Source of the DNA: a virus | IMG/VR virus record: IMGVR_UViG_3300027733_000222 | Coordinates: 1 to 22,337 of that record | Strand: one strand, 5' to 3' | Length of the DNA stretch: 22,337 bases | Shown: positions 6,756 to 14,214 of the stretch, piece after piece | Position numbering within the stretch: the stretch's first letter is position 1 | Layout: the number at the start of each line of letters is the position of its first letter | Translations under genes and position numbers: made by a program | Notes under the pieces: generated by a model | The model's input: the letters and a program-made list of their open reading frames with translations, nothing else | Told to the model about the DNA's origin: nothing | The model's database searches: none

Positions 6756-7489
6756 TGCAATCTAATATCGATAGCTTTGTATATTGTTGGACTGATAAAG
6801 CAACTAATAAACTTTATGTGGGCTTACATAAGGGAGCTATCGATGATGGTTATATTTGCTCATCTAAACACATGAAAAAAGAATATGCGGTTAGACCTTA
6901 TGATTTTACTAGACAAATAATATCAAACGGTACTTATGATGATTGCCGAATGTTTGAGAAAAAAGTAATACTTGCTATGTTTGCACAAGATGTACCTTGT
7001 TATAATTTGAATGCTGGCGGTGCGATTAAATTTACTCCTGAAATTCGAGCAAAGATAAGTGCTACACATAAAGGTAAAATCATATCTCAATCACATAGAG
7101 ATGCTATTCGAGCGTATAGTAAGATAAAGCCTCCAGCATCAGAAGAAACTAAAGAAAAGATACGCCAATCAAAATTAGGTGTTGTACGTAAACCTTTTAC
7201 TGAAGAAGCTAAACGTAATATGAGTATTGCTCGTACTGGTGTAAAAAGAGCACCTGAAGTAGGTACTGCAATTAGTTTACGACAGTTAGGTAAAAAAAGA
7301 AAAACGCCTTACCCAGAAGAAGCTAAAGAAAAAAATAGATTAGCTAGTACTGGTAAAAAACATTCTGAAGAAACAATAGCGCGATTAAAAGAAATTAAAG
7401 CTAATGTATCTCAAGAAACTCGTGATAAATTAAGCGCAGCTAAAAAAGCGTATTGGGACAAGAAGCGAGCTGAAAAACATGGTACTTAA
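6755..7489 (+). CDS. GIY-YIG homing endonuclease with NUMOD3 motifs (244 aa)
   Basis: The N-terminal ~90 residues are a GIY-YIG nuclease variant. VYC (9-11) and YVG (21-23) stand for the two name motifs, Glu68 in CRMFEKKV is the expected metal-binding Glu, and YNLNAGG (83-89) closes the domain. A canonical catalytic Arg is not obvious; the ICSSKHMKK segment occupies that area. Residues about 93-235 hold several NUMOD3-like DNA-binding units of the form SEETKEKIRQSKLG, TEEAKRNMSIARTG and SEETIARLKEIK. The gene is Lys-rich and looks more AT-rich than its neighbours. It overlaps the endolysin by one base and the tail gene at 7479 by 11 bases. It is probably a free-standing selfish endonuclease spreading between phages; activity is not certain. 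Confidence 0.85.
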   Translation: MQSNIDSFVYCWTDKATNKLYVGLHKGAIDDGYICSSKHMKKEYAVRPYDFTRQIISNGTYDDCRMFEKKVILAMFAQDVPCYNLNAGGAIKFTPEIRAKISATHKGKIISQSHRDAIRAYSKIKPPASEETKEKIRQSKLGVVRKPFTEEAKRNMSIARTGVKRAPEVGTAISLRQLGKKRKTPYPEEAKEKNRLASTGKKHSEETIARLKEIKANVSQETRDKLSAAKKAYWDKKRAEKHGT

Positions 7490-9572
7490 AAAACTCACGG
7501 TTAAAAGCGGTGTCAATAGAGAAAACACGCGACTATACACAGAAGGCGGATGGTATGACTGCGATAAGATTCGTTTTCGTCAAGGTACACCTCAGAAAAT
7601 AGGCGGCTGGAATCGAATCTCTAGCGCTACTTTTAATGGAGTGTGTCGTTCACTATGGGCTTGGCAGACACTTGCTCAGATACCGCTTATTGGTGTTGGG
7701 ACAAATACAAAGTTTTACATCTCTCGTGGTGGGTACTACTACGATATCACTCCTATTCGCACAGCAACTAACTTAACTACGCCTTTTGCAGCTACTACAG
7801 GCTCAACGGTTATTACGGTATCAGCACCTTCACATGGGTGCGTTAATGGAGACTTTGTTACTTATAACGGTGCATCGTCGTTAGGTGGAGTTATTACTGC
7901 CGCTGTACTTAATACTGAGCATCAGATTACTTATGTTAACGCAAACTCTTACACAATCTCAGTTAGTATAGCGGCAACCAGTGGAGATACTGGGAATGGA
8001 GGTACAGTTCGCGCTGTATACCAGATAAATAGTGGTCCTGCATATCAAACAGCGGTTACAGGTTGGGGTGCTGGAGGTTGGAGTCTTGGGTTATGGGGCA
8101 CCGGCGTTGCGACTACGGACTCTCTTCGCGTTTGGTCTCAAAGTAATTATGGGGAAGACCTTGTATTTGGTCCACGCACGGGAGCGATGTATTACTACTA
8201 TGCAGGGAGAGGAGTAGCATCTACAACAGCAACTATTTCAGTAGCATCTCCAGCAGTTATCACTACAACAAATCAGTATAAAGAGGGTACACCGATAGTC
8301 TTTGAAACAACAGGCGCACTACCTACTGGCGTTGTTACGGGCACGGTATACTATATAAAAAATTATGTTGCAGGTGTGTTTAATATAACTGACTCTGTAG
8401 GGACTCTAATTAACACTTCTGTAGCTGGGTCAGGTACACAATCTATTTCAGCACGTGCAGTAAATTTAACGGCTATTGCTGGAGCTTCAGATGTTCCCAC
8501 TATTCAGAATTACATTACGGTATCAGATACTTTCCGCTTTGTGTTTGCTTTTGGTTGTAATGACTACGGTGTATCTGCTCAAAGCCCATTGTTAGTACGC
8601 TGGTCTGACCAAGAGAATGCAGCTAACTGGACACCGTCCACTACTAATCAAGCAGGGTCATTAAGCCTTACTCGTGGGTCTCAGATTATTACTGCGCTTC
8701 AAACACGTCAAGAGATTCTAGTTTGGACGGATTCTACGCTCTACTCTATGCAGTATTTAGGTTACCCGCTGGTTTGGAATGCCCAGCTTATGGGTGATAA
8801 CATCTCTATTGTAGGTGAGAACGCGGCTGCTCTGGCTTCAGGTGTTGTGTACTGGATGGGGCGAGATAAGTTTTATAAATACGATGGCCGTGTGCAAACA
8901 CAAAACTGCGACCTGCGGGAATATATATTTAATGATTATAATGCACAGCAATCAGAACAAGTACTTGCCAGCACCAATGAAGGGTATAATGAAGTCTGGT
9001 GGTTCTACTGCTCTGCTGATAGTACGGTGGTGGACAAATACGCAATCTATAATTACGCTGAAGATATATGGTATTACGGTACGATGGGTCGCACCGCTTG
9101 GCTTGACTCTGGGATTTTAGATTACCCTCTTGCAGCTACTTACTCAAATAACTTAGTTAATCATGAAGATGGTTTGGACGATAATGAGACTTCAACATCT
9201 ACTGCTATTCATGCTTATATTACAAGCTCTGAGTTTGATATTGATGACGGTCATAACTTTGTATTTATTCGCAGGATTTTACCGGATTTAACTTTTAGAG
9301 GCTCTACTACAGAAAGTCCAGCAGCGACACTGACTGTTTACCCTTTAATTAACGCAGGTAGTGGATATACAAATCCAGCTTCTGTTGGCGGTAGTGATAA
9401 TGCAGTGATTACAAGAACAGCTGTTGTACCTATTGAGGCGTTTACTGGGCAAGTGTTTATTCGAGTACGTGGTAGACAGTTTGCGTTTAAGATGGAAAGT
9501 AATCAGTTAGGTAATACGTGGCAGATGGGCGCCATGAGGCTCGATTTCAAGCTGGACGGGCAGAAATCATGA
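7479..9572 (+). CDS. Tail hub/nozzle-like structural protein (697 aa)
   Basis: Residues 1-95 carry the pattern GVNRENTR, GGWYDCDKIRFRQGTPQKIGGW, then a Trp-rich segment and GVGTNTKFYISRGGYYYDITPI. This is typical of a large podovirus tail protein family usually likened to P22 gp10 or T7 gp12 (tail hub or nozzle). Two Thr/Ser/Gly-rich beta modules appear inserted at about 105-185 and 256-326; the second has the 'TTGALPTGVVTGTVYYIKN' form that recurs in phage proteins. The later part (about 340-697) has DTFRFVFAFGCNDYG, WSDQENAANWTP and many strands, as in a beta-propeller-like hub. It begins inside the end of the endonuclease gene and ends in an ATGA overlap. It probably forms the tube below the adaptor. 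Confidence 0.68.
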   Translation: MVLKKLTVKSGVNRENTRLYTEGGWYDCDKIRFRQGTPQKIGGWNRISSATFNGVCRSLWAWQTLAQIPLIGVGTNTKFYISRGGYYYDITPIRTATNLTTPFAATTGSTVITVSAPSHGCVNGDFVTYNGASSLGGVITAAVLNTEHQITYVNANSYTISVSIAATSGDTGNGGTVRAVYQINSGPAYQTAVTGWGAGGWSLGLWGTGVATTDSLRVWSQSNYGEDLVFGPRTGAMYYYYAGRGVASTTATISVASPAVITTTNQYKEGTPIVFETTGALPTGVVTGTVYYIKNYVAGVFNITDSVGTLINTSVAGSGTQSISARAVNLTAIAGASDVPTIQNYITVSDTFRFVFAFGCNDYGVSAQSPLLVRWSDQENAANWTPSTTNQAGSLSLTRGSQIITALQTRQEILVWTDSTLYSMQYLGYPLVWNAQLMGDNISIVGENAAALASGVVYWMGRDKFYKYDGRVQTQNCDLREYIFNDYNAQQSEQVLASTNEGYNEVWWFYCSADSTVVDKYAIYNYAEDIWYYGTMGRTAWLDSGILDYPLAATYSNNLVNHEDGLDDNETSTSTAIHAYITSSEFDIDDGHNFVFIRRILPDLTFRGSTTESPAATLTVYPLINAGSGYTNPASVGGSDNAVITRTAVVPIEAFTGQVFIRVRGRQFAFKMESNQLGNTWQMGAMRLDFKLDGQKS

Positions 9573-10198
9573 GCAATACAGTTCAAACCCCAAAAGCACC
9601 GAGTTTACCTTTTGCTGAGGTGCAGTATAGCCGTAACTACCTTGACCAATTAAATAACGTACTGCGCTTATACTTCAATCAACTTGATAACACGTTCCAA
9701 TCCCTGCTGAGTATTGCAGGGGGAGCTGCTTTTAAATTTCCTGTTGGTAGTTTTTATTTGACTACGCAGCAGACGATACCTGTTATAAATACAGCTTACG
9801 CCATACCGTTTAACAATACAGCCGTATCAAACCAAGTTGCTATCGGAACAACGACATCTCACATCGTAACAAATGTAGCGGGATATTATAACTTTCAGTT
9901 TTCAGCGCAGTTGGCTAAGACGGCTGGAGGTACCATTAATACGTGGGTATGGCCTAAAGTAAATGGGGTGGATATCTCAAACTCAAATACTAAACTTCAA
10001 ATAACGGGAGCAAGCACTGCTGAGACTGTTGCAGCATGGAATTTTGTACTCCCTATGAACGCTGGAGATTACTTTGAGCTTTACTGGGCAGCTGACAGCA
10101 CCAATATTATTTTAGAAGCTGTTGCAGCTAATTCTTTTTCACCTGCAATACCTCCTGTCATCCTTACCGCTACGTTTGTTTCAGCACTATACTCATGA
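9569..10198 (+). CDS. Virion protein with C1q/TNF-like beta domain (209 aa)
   Basis: The ATG at 9569, in an ATGA overlap with the previous stop, is preferred to an in-frame ATG at 9518 that would read 51 bases into the upstream gene. Residues about 1-50 (LPFAEVQYSRNYLDQLNNVL then RLYFNQLDNTFQSLL) form a helical attachment segment seen in environmental phage proteins. Residues about 65-209 look like a C1q/TNF-type jelly roll (AYAIPFNN, HIVTNVAGYYNFQFSAQLAK, VWPKVNGVDI, VLPMNAGDYFELYWAAD). In phages such domains sit on tail or capsid surfaces and often bind host glycans. It may be a small receptor-binding or tail-surface protein. Binding target is unknown. Confidence 0.65.
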   Translation: MSNTVQTPKAPSLPFAEVQYSRNYLDQLNNVLRLYFNQLDNTFQSLLSIAGGAAFKFPVGSFYLTTQQTIPVINTAYAIPFNNTAVSNQVAIGTTTSHIVTNVAGYYNFQFSAQLAKTAGGTINTWVWPKVNGVDISNSNTKLQITGASTAETVAAWNFVLPMNAGDYFELYWAADSTNIILEAVAANSFSPAIPPVILTATFVSALYS

Positions 10199-10216
10199 TA
10201 TTATTAGCTAAACTTT

Positions 10217-10222
10217 GGAGGT
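10217..10222 (+). promoter_or_regulatory. Shine-Dalgarno GGAGGT setting a GTG start
   Basis: GGAGGT ends three bases before the GTG at 10226 and is the only good site nearby. This supports GTG at 10226 rather than the later in-frame ATG at 10253. The spacing is short. Confidence 0.6.
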
Positions 10223-10225
10223 ATC

Positions 10226-10654
10226 GTGAGCGATTTAGCAACCCTTGGCAATATGCCAAAAATCTTAGAATTAGAAGCCCTTATGAAGGCTTTGCCACAG
10301 GTAGAGTCTCCCGCACAGCATTATCATCTGAGCGGTGTTTATTGTCGGTCTCTTTTTATACCTAAAGGCTGTTTGCTTACAGGTAAGATTCACAATCACG
10401 AAAGCATTGGTATTCTAGCTCAGGGTACACTTCGCATCACAAACGGTGACACATCTACAGTCGTTACTGCACCTTACATCACAGTCGATAAGCCAGGTAT
10501 TAAACGCCTAGGTTACGCTGAAACAGATTGCACATTTATTACAGTTCATCGAACTGACCTTGATAGTATTGACGCTATCGAAGAAGCGCTTGTATCTGAC
10601 TCTTTTGAAGAGTACGAGCTAAAAACACAACAGTTAATTGGGGAAGGTTTATGA
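10226..10654 (+). CDS. Cupin-like phage protein (142 aa)
   Basis: GTG start after GGAGGT. The middle of the protein resembles a cupin barrel: GKIHNHESIGILAQGTLRI (53-71) matches the shape of cupin motif 1 with His56 and His58, and the VDKPGIKRLG segment resembles the start of motif 2. The usual Glu of motif 1 and the last His of motif 2 are not clear, so metal binding is uncertain. The C-terminus is acidic and helical (SIDAIEEALVSDSFEEYELK). Similar proteins are found unnamed among virion genes of environmental podoviruses. The gene ends in an ATGA overlap with the 481-residue gene, which suggests a shared late role. A structural or binding role is more likely than an enzyme, by inference. 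Confidence 0.55.
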   Translation: MSDLATLGNMPKILELEALMKALPQVESPAQHYHLSGVYCRSLFIPKGCLLTGKIHNHESIGILAQGTLRITNGDTSTVVTAPYITVDKPGIKRLGYAETDCTFITVHRTDLDSIDAIEEALVSDSFEEYELKTQQLIGEGL

Positions 10655-12096
10655 GTTTTATTGCAAGTATGGTTAGCGCAGCTGCTGTATCAGCTGGAGC
10701 TAGTGCTTTGGTTGGGGGTATTGCTGGCGCAGCTGCTACGGGTGCTGTGGGTGCTGGGCTTGGTGCTGGTATTGGTGCTGCTACTGGCGGTGACGCTGGT
10801 CAAGGTGCTTTGATGGGCGGTATTGGCGGATTAGGCGCTGGAGCTGGTGCAATACTTGGCGGTGCTACTATGGGTGCAGAGGCTATTGGTGAAGGCGCTG
10901 CCGCTAGTGGTGCTGGTTCTGCTGGTGCTGGTGCTGGTGCTGGTGCTGGTGCTGCTCCTGTAGTAGAGAATGCGGGATTACAATCTTCTGGTGTAGTTAC
11001 TCAAGGTTTAGGTGCTAATACTGCTCCTATTACTGGAGAAGTAACATCGGGTTCTTTAACTGCACCAACTGCAAATACTGGGATGGCGGCGTTACCCGAA
11101 CCTATAGCGCAAGGTAATGGAGTGGTTACTCAAGGTTTAGGTGCGCAAACTCCACCTCCTATGTCACACCCTTTGCCCGGCTCACAACCATTAAATGTAT
11201 TAGCAGAAGCTCCTCAAAATAGCGATGTACTACTTAATGGGTCTACTGGCCCTGGATGGGGGCAACAACTCTTAAATAAAGCAGGCATAGAGAGTCAAGC
11301 CGGTAGTAAAATCGGTGGTCAAGCTCTTGAAAACGCAGTATATGGTGCTGGTATTAATGGCCTACTTGCTGGTGCTCAAGGTCAAGATGTTGGTAAAGCT
11401 ATGGGTATTGGCGCTTTATCTGGTGGTATTGGCGGAGCGGCGGGTGCAGGTTTATCTGAGGCTCCTGGCGCTGTTGGTGAATTTGCAGCGGCTCATCCTA
11501 TGATTACATCTGGTGCTATTGGTATGGGTGCTAACACTGCACTTAATGGACTTACAGCCTCTAACCCTTCAGCACCAGACTATAAAGGTATTCGTAGTAA
11601 TGTGAAGTGGAACCCTAATGTATATAAGCCATACGGCCCTCAGTTCGCGGCGGGTGGTATTACCGATTTAGATAATTATGATGCAGCACCTAATCAACCT
11701 ATAACGGCGCCTCCTGGAACACTTAATATCCCTAACCGCGCTGAAGTAGCTAATAATGAAGGGTATGTAGGTGACTCTGTGCAGTTGATGGCACACGGTG
11801 GTATTTCTGATTTAGGAGGGTATTCTGATGGTGGACGATTGCTTAAAGGTCCTGGTACGGGTGTTAGTGATGACATACCGGCAACCATCGAAGGGAAACA
11901 GCCAGCACGCCTTGCTGCAAACGAATTCGTCATTCCTTCAAGAATTGTATCTGAAATTGGTAACGGGTCTACAGATGCTGGTGCTAAAGCCCTATATGCT
12001 ATGATGGATAGAGTACAAAATGACCGTAAAAAATCTATAGGTAAAGGTAAGTTTGCCGTGGATTCAAAAGCGGCTAGACATTTGGATGCGCTATGA
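10651..12096 (+). CDS. Putative internal virion/ejection protein, Ala-Gly-rich (481 aa)
   Basis: Residues 1-85 are almost wholly Ala, Gly, Ile, Leu and Val with GxxxG spacing (ASALVGGIAGAAATGAVGAG), as in membrane-inserting internal phage proteins. A hexanucleotide GCTGGT run follows, coding AG repeats. Residues about 110-165 contain a duplicated GVVTQGLGA motif. Residues about 330-350 and 370-400 carry AAGGITDLDNYD and AHGGISDLGGY motifs. Residues about 392-457 read GGRLLKGPGTGVSDDIPATI, then QPARLAANEFVIPSRIVSEI, GNGSTDAGAKALYAMM. That C-terminal module is widespread in phage virion proteins near ejection genes. No enzyme motif is seen. The stop overlaps a small ATG-initiated frame (ATGA at 12093-12096). 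The role is inferred from composition and place. Confidence 0.55.
   Translation: MSFIASMVSAAAVSAGASALVGGIAGAAATGAVGAGLGAGIGAATGGDAGQGALMGGIGGLGAGAGAILGGATMGAEAIGEGAAASGAGSAGAGAGAGAGAAPVVENAGLQSSGVVTQGLGANTAPITGEVTSGSLTAPTANTGMAALPEPIAQGNGVVTQGLGAQTPPPMSHPLPGSQPLNVLAEAPQNSDVLLNGSTGPGWGQQLLNKAGIESQAGSKIGGQALENAVYGAGINGLLAGAQGQDVGKAMGIGALSGGIGGAAGAGLSEAPGAVGEFAAAHPMITSGAIGMGANTALNGLTASNPSAPDYKGIRSNVKWNPNVYKPYGPQFAAGGITDLDNYDAAPNQPITAPPGTLNIPNRAEVANNEGYVGDSVQLMAHGGISDLGGYSDGGRLLKGPGTGVSDDIPATIEGKQPARLAANEFVIPSRIVSEIGNGSTDAGAKALYAMMDRVQNDRKKSIGKGKFAVDSKAARHLDAL
10921..10953 (+). repeat. GCTGGT hexanucleotide repeat (AG dipeptides)
   Basis: Five uninterrupted GCTGGT units followed by GCT, coding an Ala-Gly run in the 481-residue protein. 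Near-copies precede it from about 10909. It is the kind of simple run that can change length by slippage in six-base, frame-keeping steps. Confidence 0.8.
10996..11144 (+). repeat. Pair of 20-base direct repeats, 129 bases apart
   Basis: GTTACTCAAGGTTTAGGTGC occurs at 10996-11015 and again at 11125-11144, each coding VTQGLGA within a longer similar context (SGVVTQGLGANTAP and NGVVTQGLGAQTPP). The 129-base spacing is a multiple of three, so recombination between copies would keep the frame. Confidence 0.8.
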
Positions 12097-12167
12097 AACT
12101 ATTAAACCTACAAGTAATTCCAGCCACGGAAAATCTCCGCAAGGCTAACAAACACTTACCAGCTTAG
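12093..12167 (+). CDS. Tiny coupled frame (24 aa), function unknown
   Basis: An ATG overlaps the previous stop as ATGA and opens a 24-codon frame, MKLLNLQVIPATENLRKANK then HLPA, ending TAG at 12165-12167. The stop is embedded in the TAGGAGGT ribosome binding site of the 678-residue gene. The ATGA junction is the same coupling style used by true genes here, and the peptide has no odd codons. It might be a translated leader that carries ribosomes to the next start, or the N-terminal remnant of a longer gene cut by insertion of the repeat-rich gene. It may also be chance, as it fills an 80-base gap. Confidence 0.3.
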   Translation: MKLLNLQVIPATENLRKANKHLPA

Positions 12168-12172
12168 GAGGT
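12165..12172 (+). promoter_or_regulatory. Strong Shine-Dalgarno TAGGAGGT
   Basis: This near-perfect complement of the 16S rRNA 3' end lies four to five bases before the ATG at 12177. Its first three bases are the stop of the 24-codon frame, so translation ending there would place ribosomes at the next start. Confidence 0.7.
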
Positions 12173-12176
12173 AAAA

Positions 12177-14213
12177 ATGGATATTGTACCAGCGTCAAAA
12201 AGTTCAGATTGGTTTAAAGCATTAGATAATGCTACAGTTAATTCTATAGGGGGTAATAATGTTAAAGATGGAATTAACGGTCCTAAATTTGGATTAATAG
12301 TAGATGAACTTAATAAAGCTAAAACAGTAGCTGACCAAATTAATATATGGCAAAAATACTTAAAAGACCCCACCATACTAACGGGTAAAGGGCTTGCCGC
12401 TGCTAAAAAAGCGTTTAATACATGGATGACTGGCGGTAAATTACCCGCAAATGTTCAATCTGTATTGTCTAAAGACCCATTAGCGGCACTTCCTGAATTA
12501 GCTCAAGCTCAGTTAACTTATGATAAGACTGACCCTGCATCAGTTAAAAACTATGCAACTGCGCTAAAAGATACTTATGGTAATTTAAAAAAAGCAGATG
12601 GTACGCCAGAGTTTACGCCAGTCTATTTAGATAGTGTAGCAGCAGGGACTATTCCTCAAGATACGTTTGATACTCGTATAAATACTATTGCAACTAAAGC
12701 GGCTTTTGCTGATTTAAAGGCTCAAGGTATAAACCCTGCTGATGTAGGTGGCGCAGAAGGTCTTGCGAGTAGCGATAAGTTAGCTGAATATTTAAACGAC
12801 CCAACTAAATTAGCTTCCGCCTATACTACAACTTCTACAGCAAATTCTACAGTACCTAGCAACGTGGGTACTGGTTCTGTATCAAATGCAGGGATTGATT
12901 CGCTTGGTTATACCAATGGAACTTTTGATTATACTGGAGGAAGTGGGCAGTTATTGACTGATGGTAAGGTAGACCCTACTAAAGTAAAAGCGGCTGTTGA
13001 TGCATACGATACTCAAAAAGGCACATGGCACCTGCCTGACACAGGAAGGTCAGGTTTAACACAAACAGATACAACCCCTTTTGGCTCATACTTGCAAAAT
13101 ATGTTGGTTAACTACGCTAATAAAGGAGATTTCTATTCGCCAAGTTATGTGAATAATCTTAAACAGCCCGAAGCACCTAACTTAACAAATATCAAAACAT
13201 CGTTTGAAAACAACCCTACGTCTAAAGATTTGTCTTCGTACCTAGTAAAAATGCATCAACCTAGTACGGCTAATACAACAGGCCAAACATCTAAACCAGG
13301 TACGCCAGATACAACAACTACAAAAGTCCCTACTGTTAATGCCCCTGCTGTTAATACACCTGCTGTTAGTACGCCTACTGTTAATACACCTGCTGTTAAT
13401 ACACCTGCTGTTAGTACGCCTGCTGTTAGTACGCCTGCTGTTAGTACGCCTGCTGTTAGTACGCCTGCTGTTAGTACGCCTGCTGTTAGTACGCCTGCTG
13501 TTAGTACGCCTGTAAAAACAGCCGCTGAGATAGCTGCTGAGAAAGCAGAAGCGGACAGATTAGCTGAGATTAATAGGATAGCGGCAGAAAAAGCAGAAGC
13601 TGAAAGACAGGCGGGTTTAGTAGCATTAGCCAATCAACAGGCAGCAGATAAAGCCGCAGCAGATAAAGCCGCAGCAGATAAAGCAGAAGCGGACAGGCTA
13701 GCAGCATTAGGACGCAATCCAGATGGCGGACCTTCATCATTAGCACCTATTAACCCTAATACGTATGGACCTCAACAAATAACGCTTGCCCCTAATACTG
13801 TAGCTTTATCTAACTCCCCATCGGTAATTGCTGCTCAACAGTCCCCTGCTCAGAAAGCTGCTATGGCTCAAACTGTAACGCTTCCAACGGTAGGCCCTCA
13901 GCCTATTAATCCGAGTAACGGTGGACCTACTTCAGCTATTACAGTAAATCCATCTAATGCAGGGATAGTGGGAACTATAGACCCAGCAACGCTATCTGTA
14001 GCTAATATGAATTCCAATGTAGGAGGACTGCCATCTTTGATGGGACCACAACAAGTCACAGTACAACCTCAACAAAATGCAGGGGTAGGTACGGTATTAG
14101 CTCCAGCGCCTACACAAACCTCTGCTCAGAATGCAGCTACTCAACAAACCCCTCAGAATCCTTGGGATAAGATGGGTATAACCCAACAAGATTATTATGA
14201 AAACTACTGGTAG
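12177..14213 (+). CDS. Repeat-rich virion-region protein with PAVST array and TolA-like segment (678 aa)
   Basis: Not recognised as a named family. Residues 1-380 are mixed helical/polar with segments such as WFKALDNATVNSIGGNN and YGNLKKADGTPEFTPVYLDS. Residues 385-444 are twelve five-residue units, first variable (PTVNA, PAVNT, PTVNT) then seven identical PAVST units. Residues about 447-515 are a charged Ala/Lys/Glu helix (AAEIAAEKAEADRLAE and three AADKA units), like the TolA stalk or an extended coiled coil. The remainder (about 515-678) is Pro/Gln/Asn-rich with repeated GPQ motifs, and ends WDKMGITQQDYYENYW. The layout suggests an extended, partly disordered protein with a rigid spacer. 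It sits inside the putative ejection-protein block after a very strong ribosome binding site, so it is probably abundant. Confidence 0.5.
   Translation: MDIVPASKSSDWFKALDNATVNSIGGNNVKDGINGPKFGLIVDELNKAKTVADQINIWQKYLKDPTILTGKGLAAAKKAFNTWMTGGKLPANVQSVLSKDPLAALPELAQAQLTYDKTDPASVKNYATALKDTYGNLKKADGTPEFTPVYLDSVAAGTIPQDTFDTRINTIATKAAFADLKAQGINPADVGGAEGLASSDKLAEYLNDPTKLASAYTTTSTANSTVPSNVGTGSVSNAGIDSLGYTNGTFDYTGGSGQLLTDGKVDPTKVKAAVDAYDTQKGTWHLPDTGRSGLTQTDTTPFGSYLQNMLVNYANKGDFYSPSYVNNLKQPEAPNLTNIKTSFENNPTSKDLSSYLVKMHQPSTANTTGQTSKPGTPDTTTTKVPTVNAPAVNTPAVSTPTVNTPAVNTPAVSTPAVSTPAVSTPAVSTPAVSTPAVSTPAVSTPVKTAAEIAAEKAEADRLAEINRIAAEKAEAERQAGLVALANQQAADKAAADKAAADKAEADRLAALGRNPDGGPSSLAPINPNTYGPQQITLAPNTVALSNSPSVIAAQQSPAQKAAMAQTVTLPTVGPQPINPSNGGPTSAITVNPSNAGIVGTIDPATLSVANMNSNVGGLPSLMGPQQVTVQPQQNAGVGTVLAPAPTQTSAQNAATQQTPQNPWDKMGITQQDYYENYW
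13329..13508 (+). repeat. Twelve-unit 15-base tandem repeat coding PAVST-type pentapeptides
   Basis: Units of 15 bases run from 13329 to 13508. The first five are diverged (PTVNA, PAVNT, PAVST, PTVNT, PAVNT) and the last seven code PAVST with essentially identical DNA (CCTGCTGTTAGTACG). The homogeneous 3' half implies recent expansion by slippage or unequal exchange. The frame is kept whatever the copy number. Confidence 0.92.
13641..13685 (+). repeat. Three-unit 15-base tandem repeat coding AADKA
   Basis: GCAGCAGATAAAGCC occurs at 13641-13655 and 13656-13670, and with one final-base change at 13671-13685. It extends the charged helical stalk of the 678-residue protein in five-residue steps. 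Confidence 0.85.
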
Positions 14214-14214
14214 T

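Noticed and set aside
9518-9568. In-frame ATG start for the C1q-like gene, 51 bases upstream
   Set aside because: The added residues overlap the hub gene and look like out-of-frame translation. The ATGA junction at 9569 matches the local coupling style.
1680-10198. Diversity-generating retroelement variable repeat at a fibre or C1q-like gene tip
   Set aside because: No reverse transcriptase gene is present and I found no template-like second copy of any 3' end in the window. Detection beyond the window is not possible.
13329-13508. Possible CRISPR array
   Set aside because: Units are 15 bases, directly abutting, with no spacers, and they code pentapeptides within a + strand gene.
13256-13633. 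Long minus-strand open frame coding GVLTA repeats
   Set aside because: It is the mirror of the PAVST array: repeats without stops on one strand often stay open on the other. No ribosome binding site or coding context supports it.
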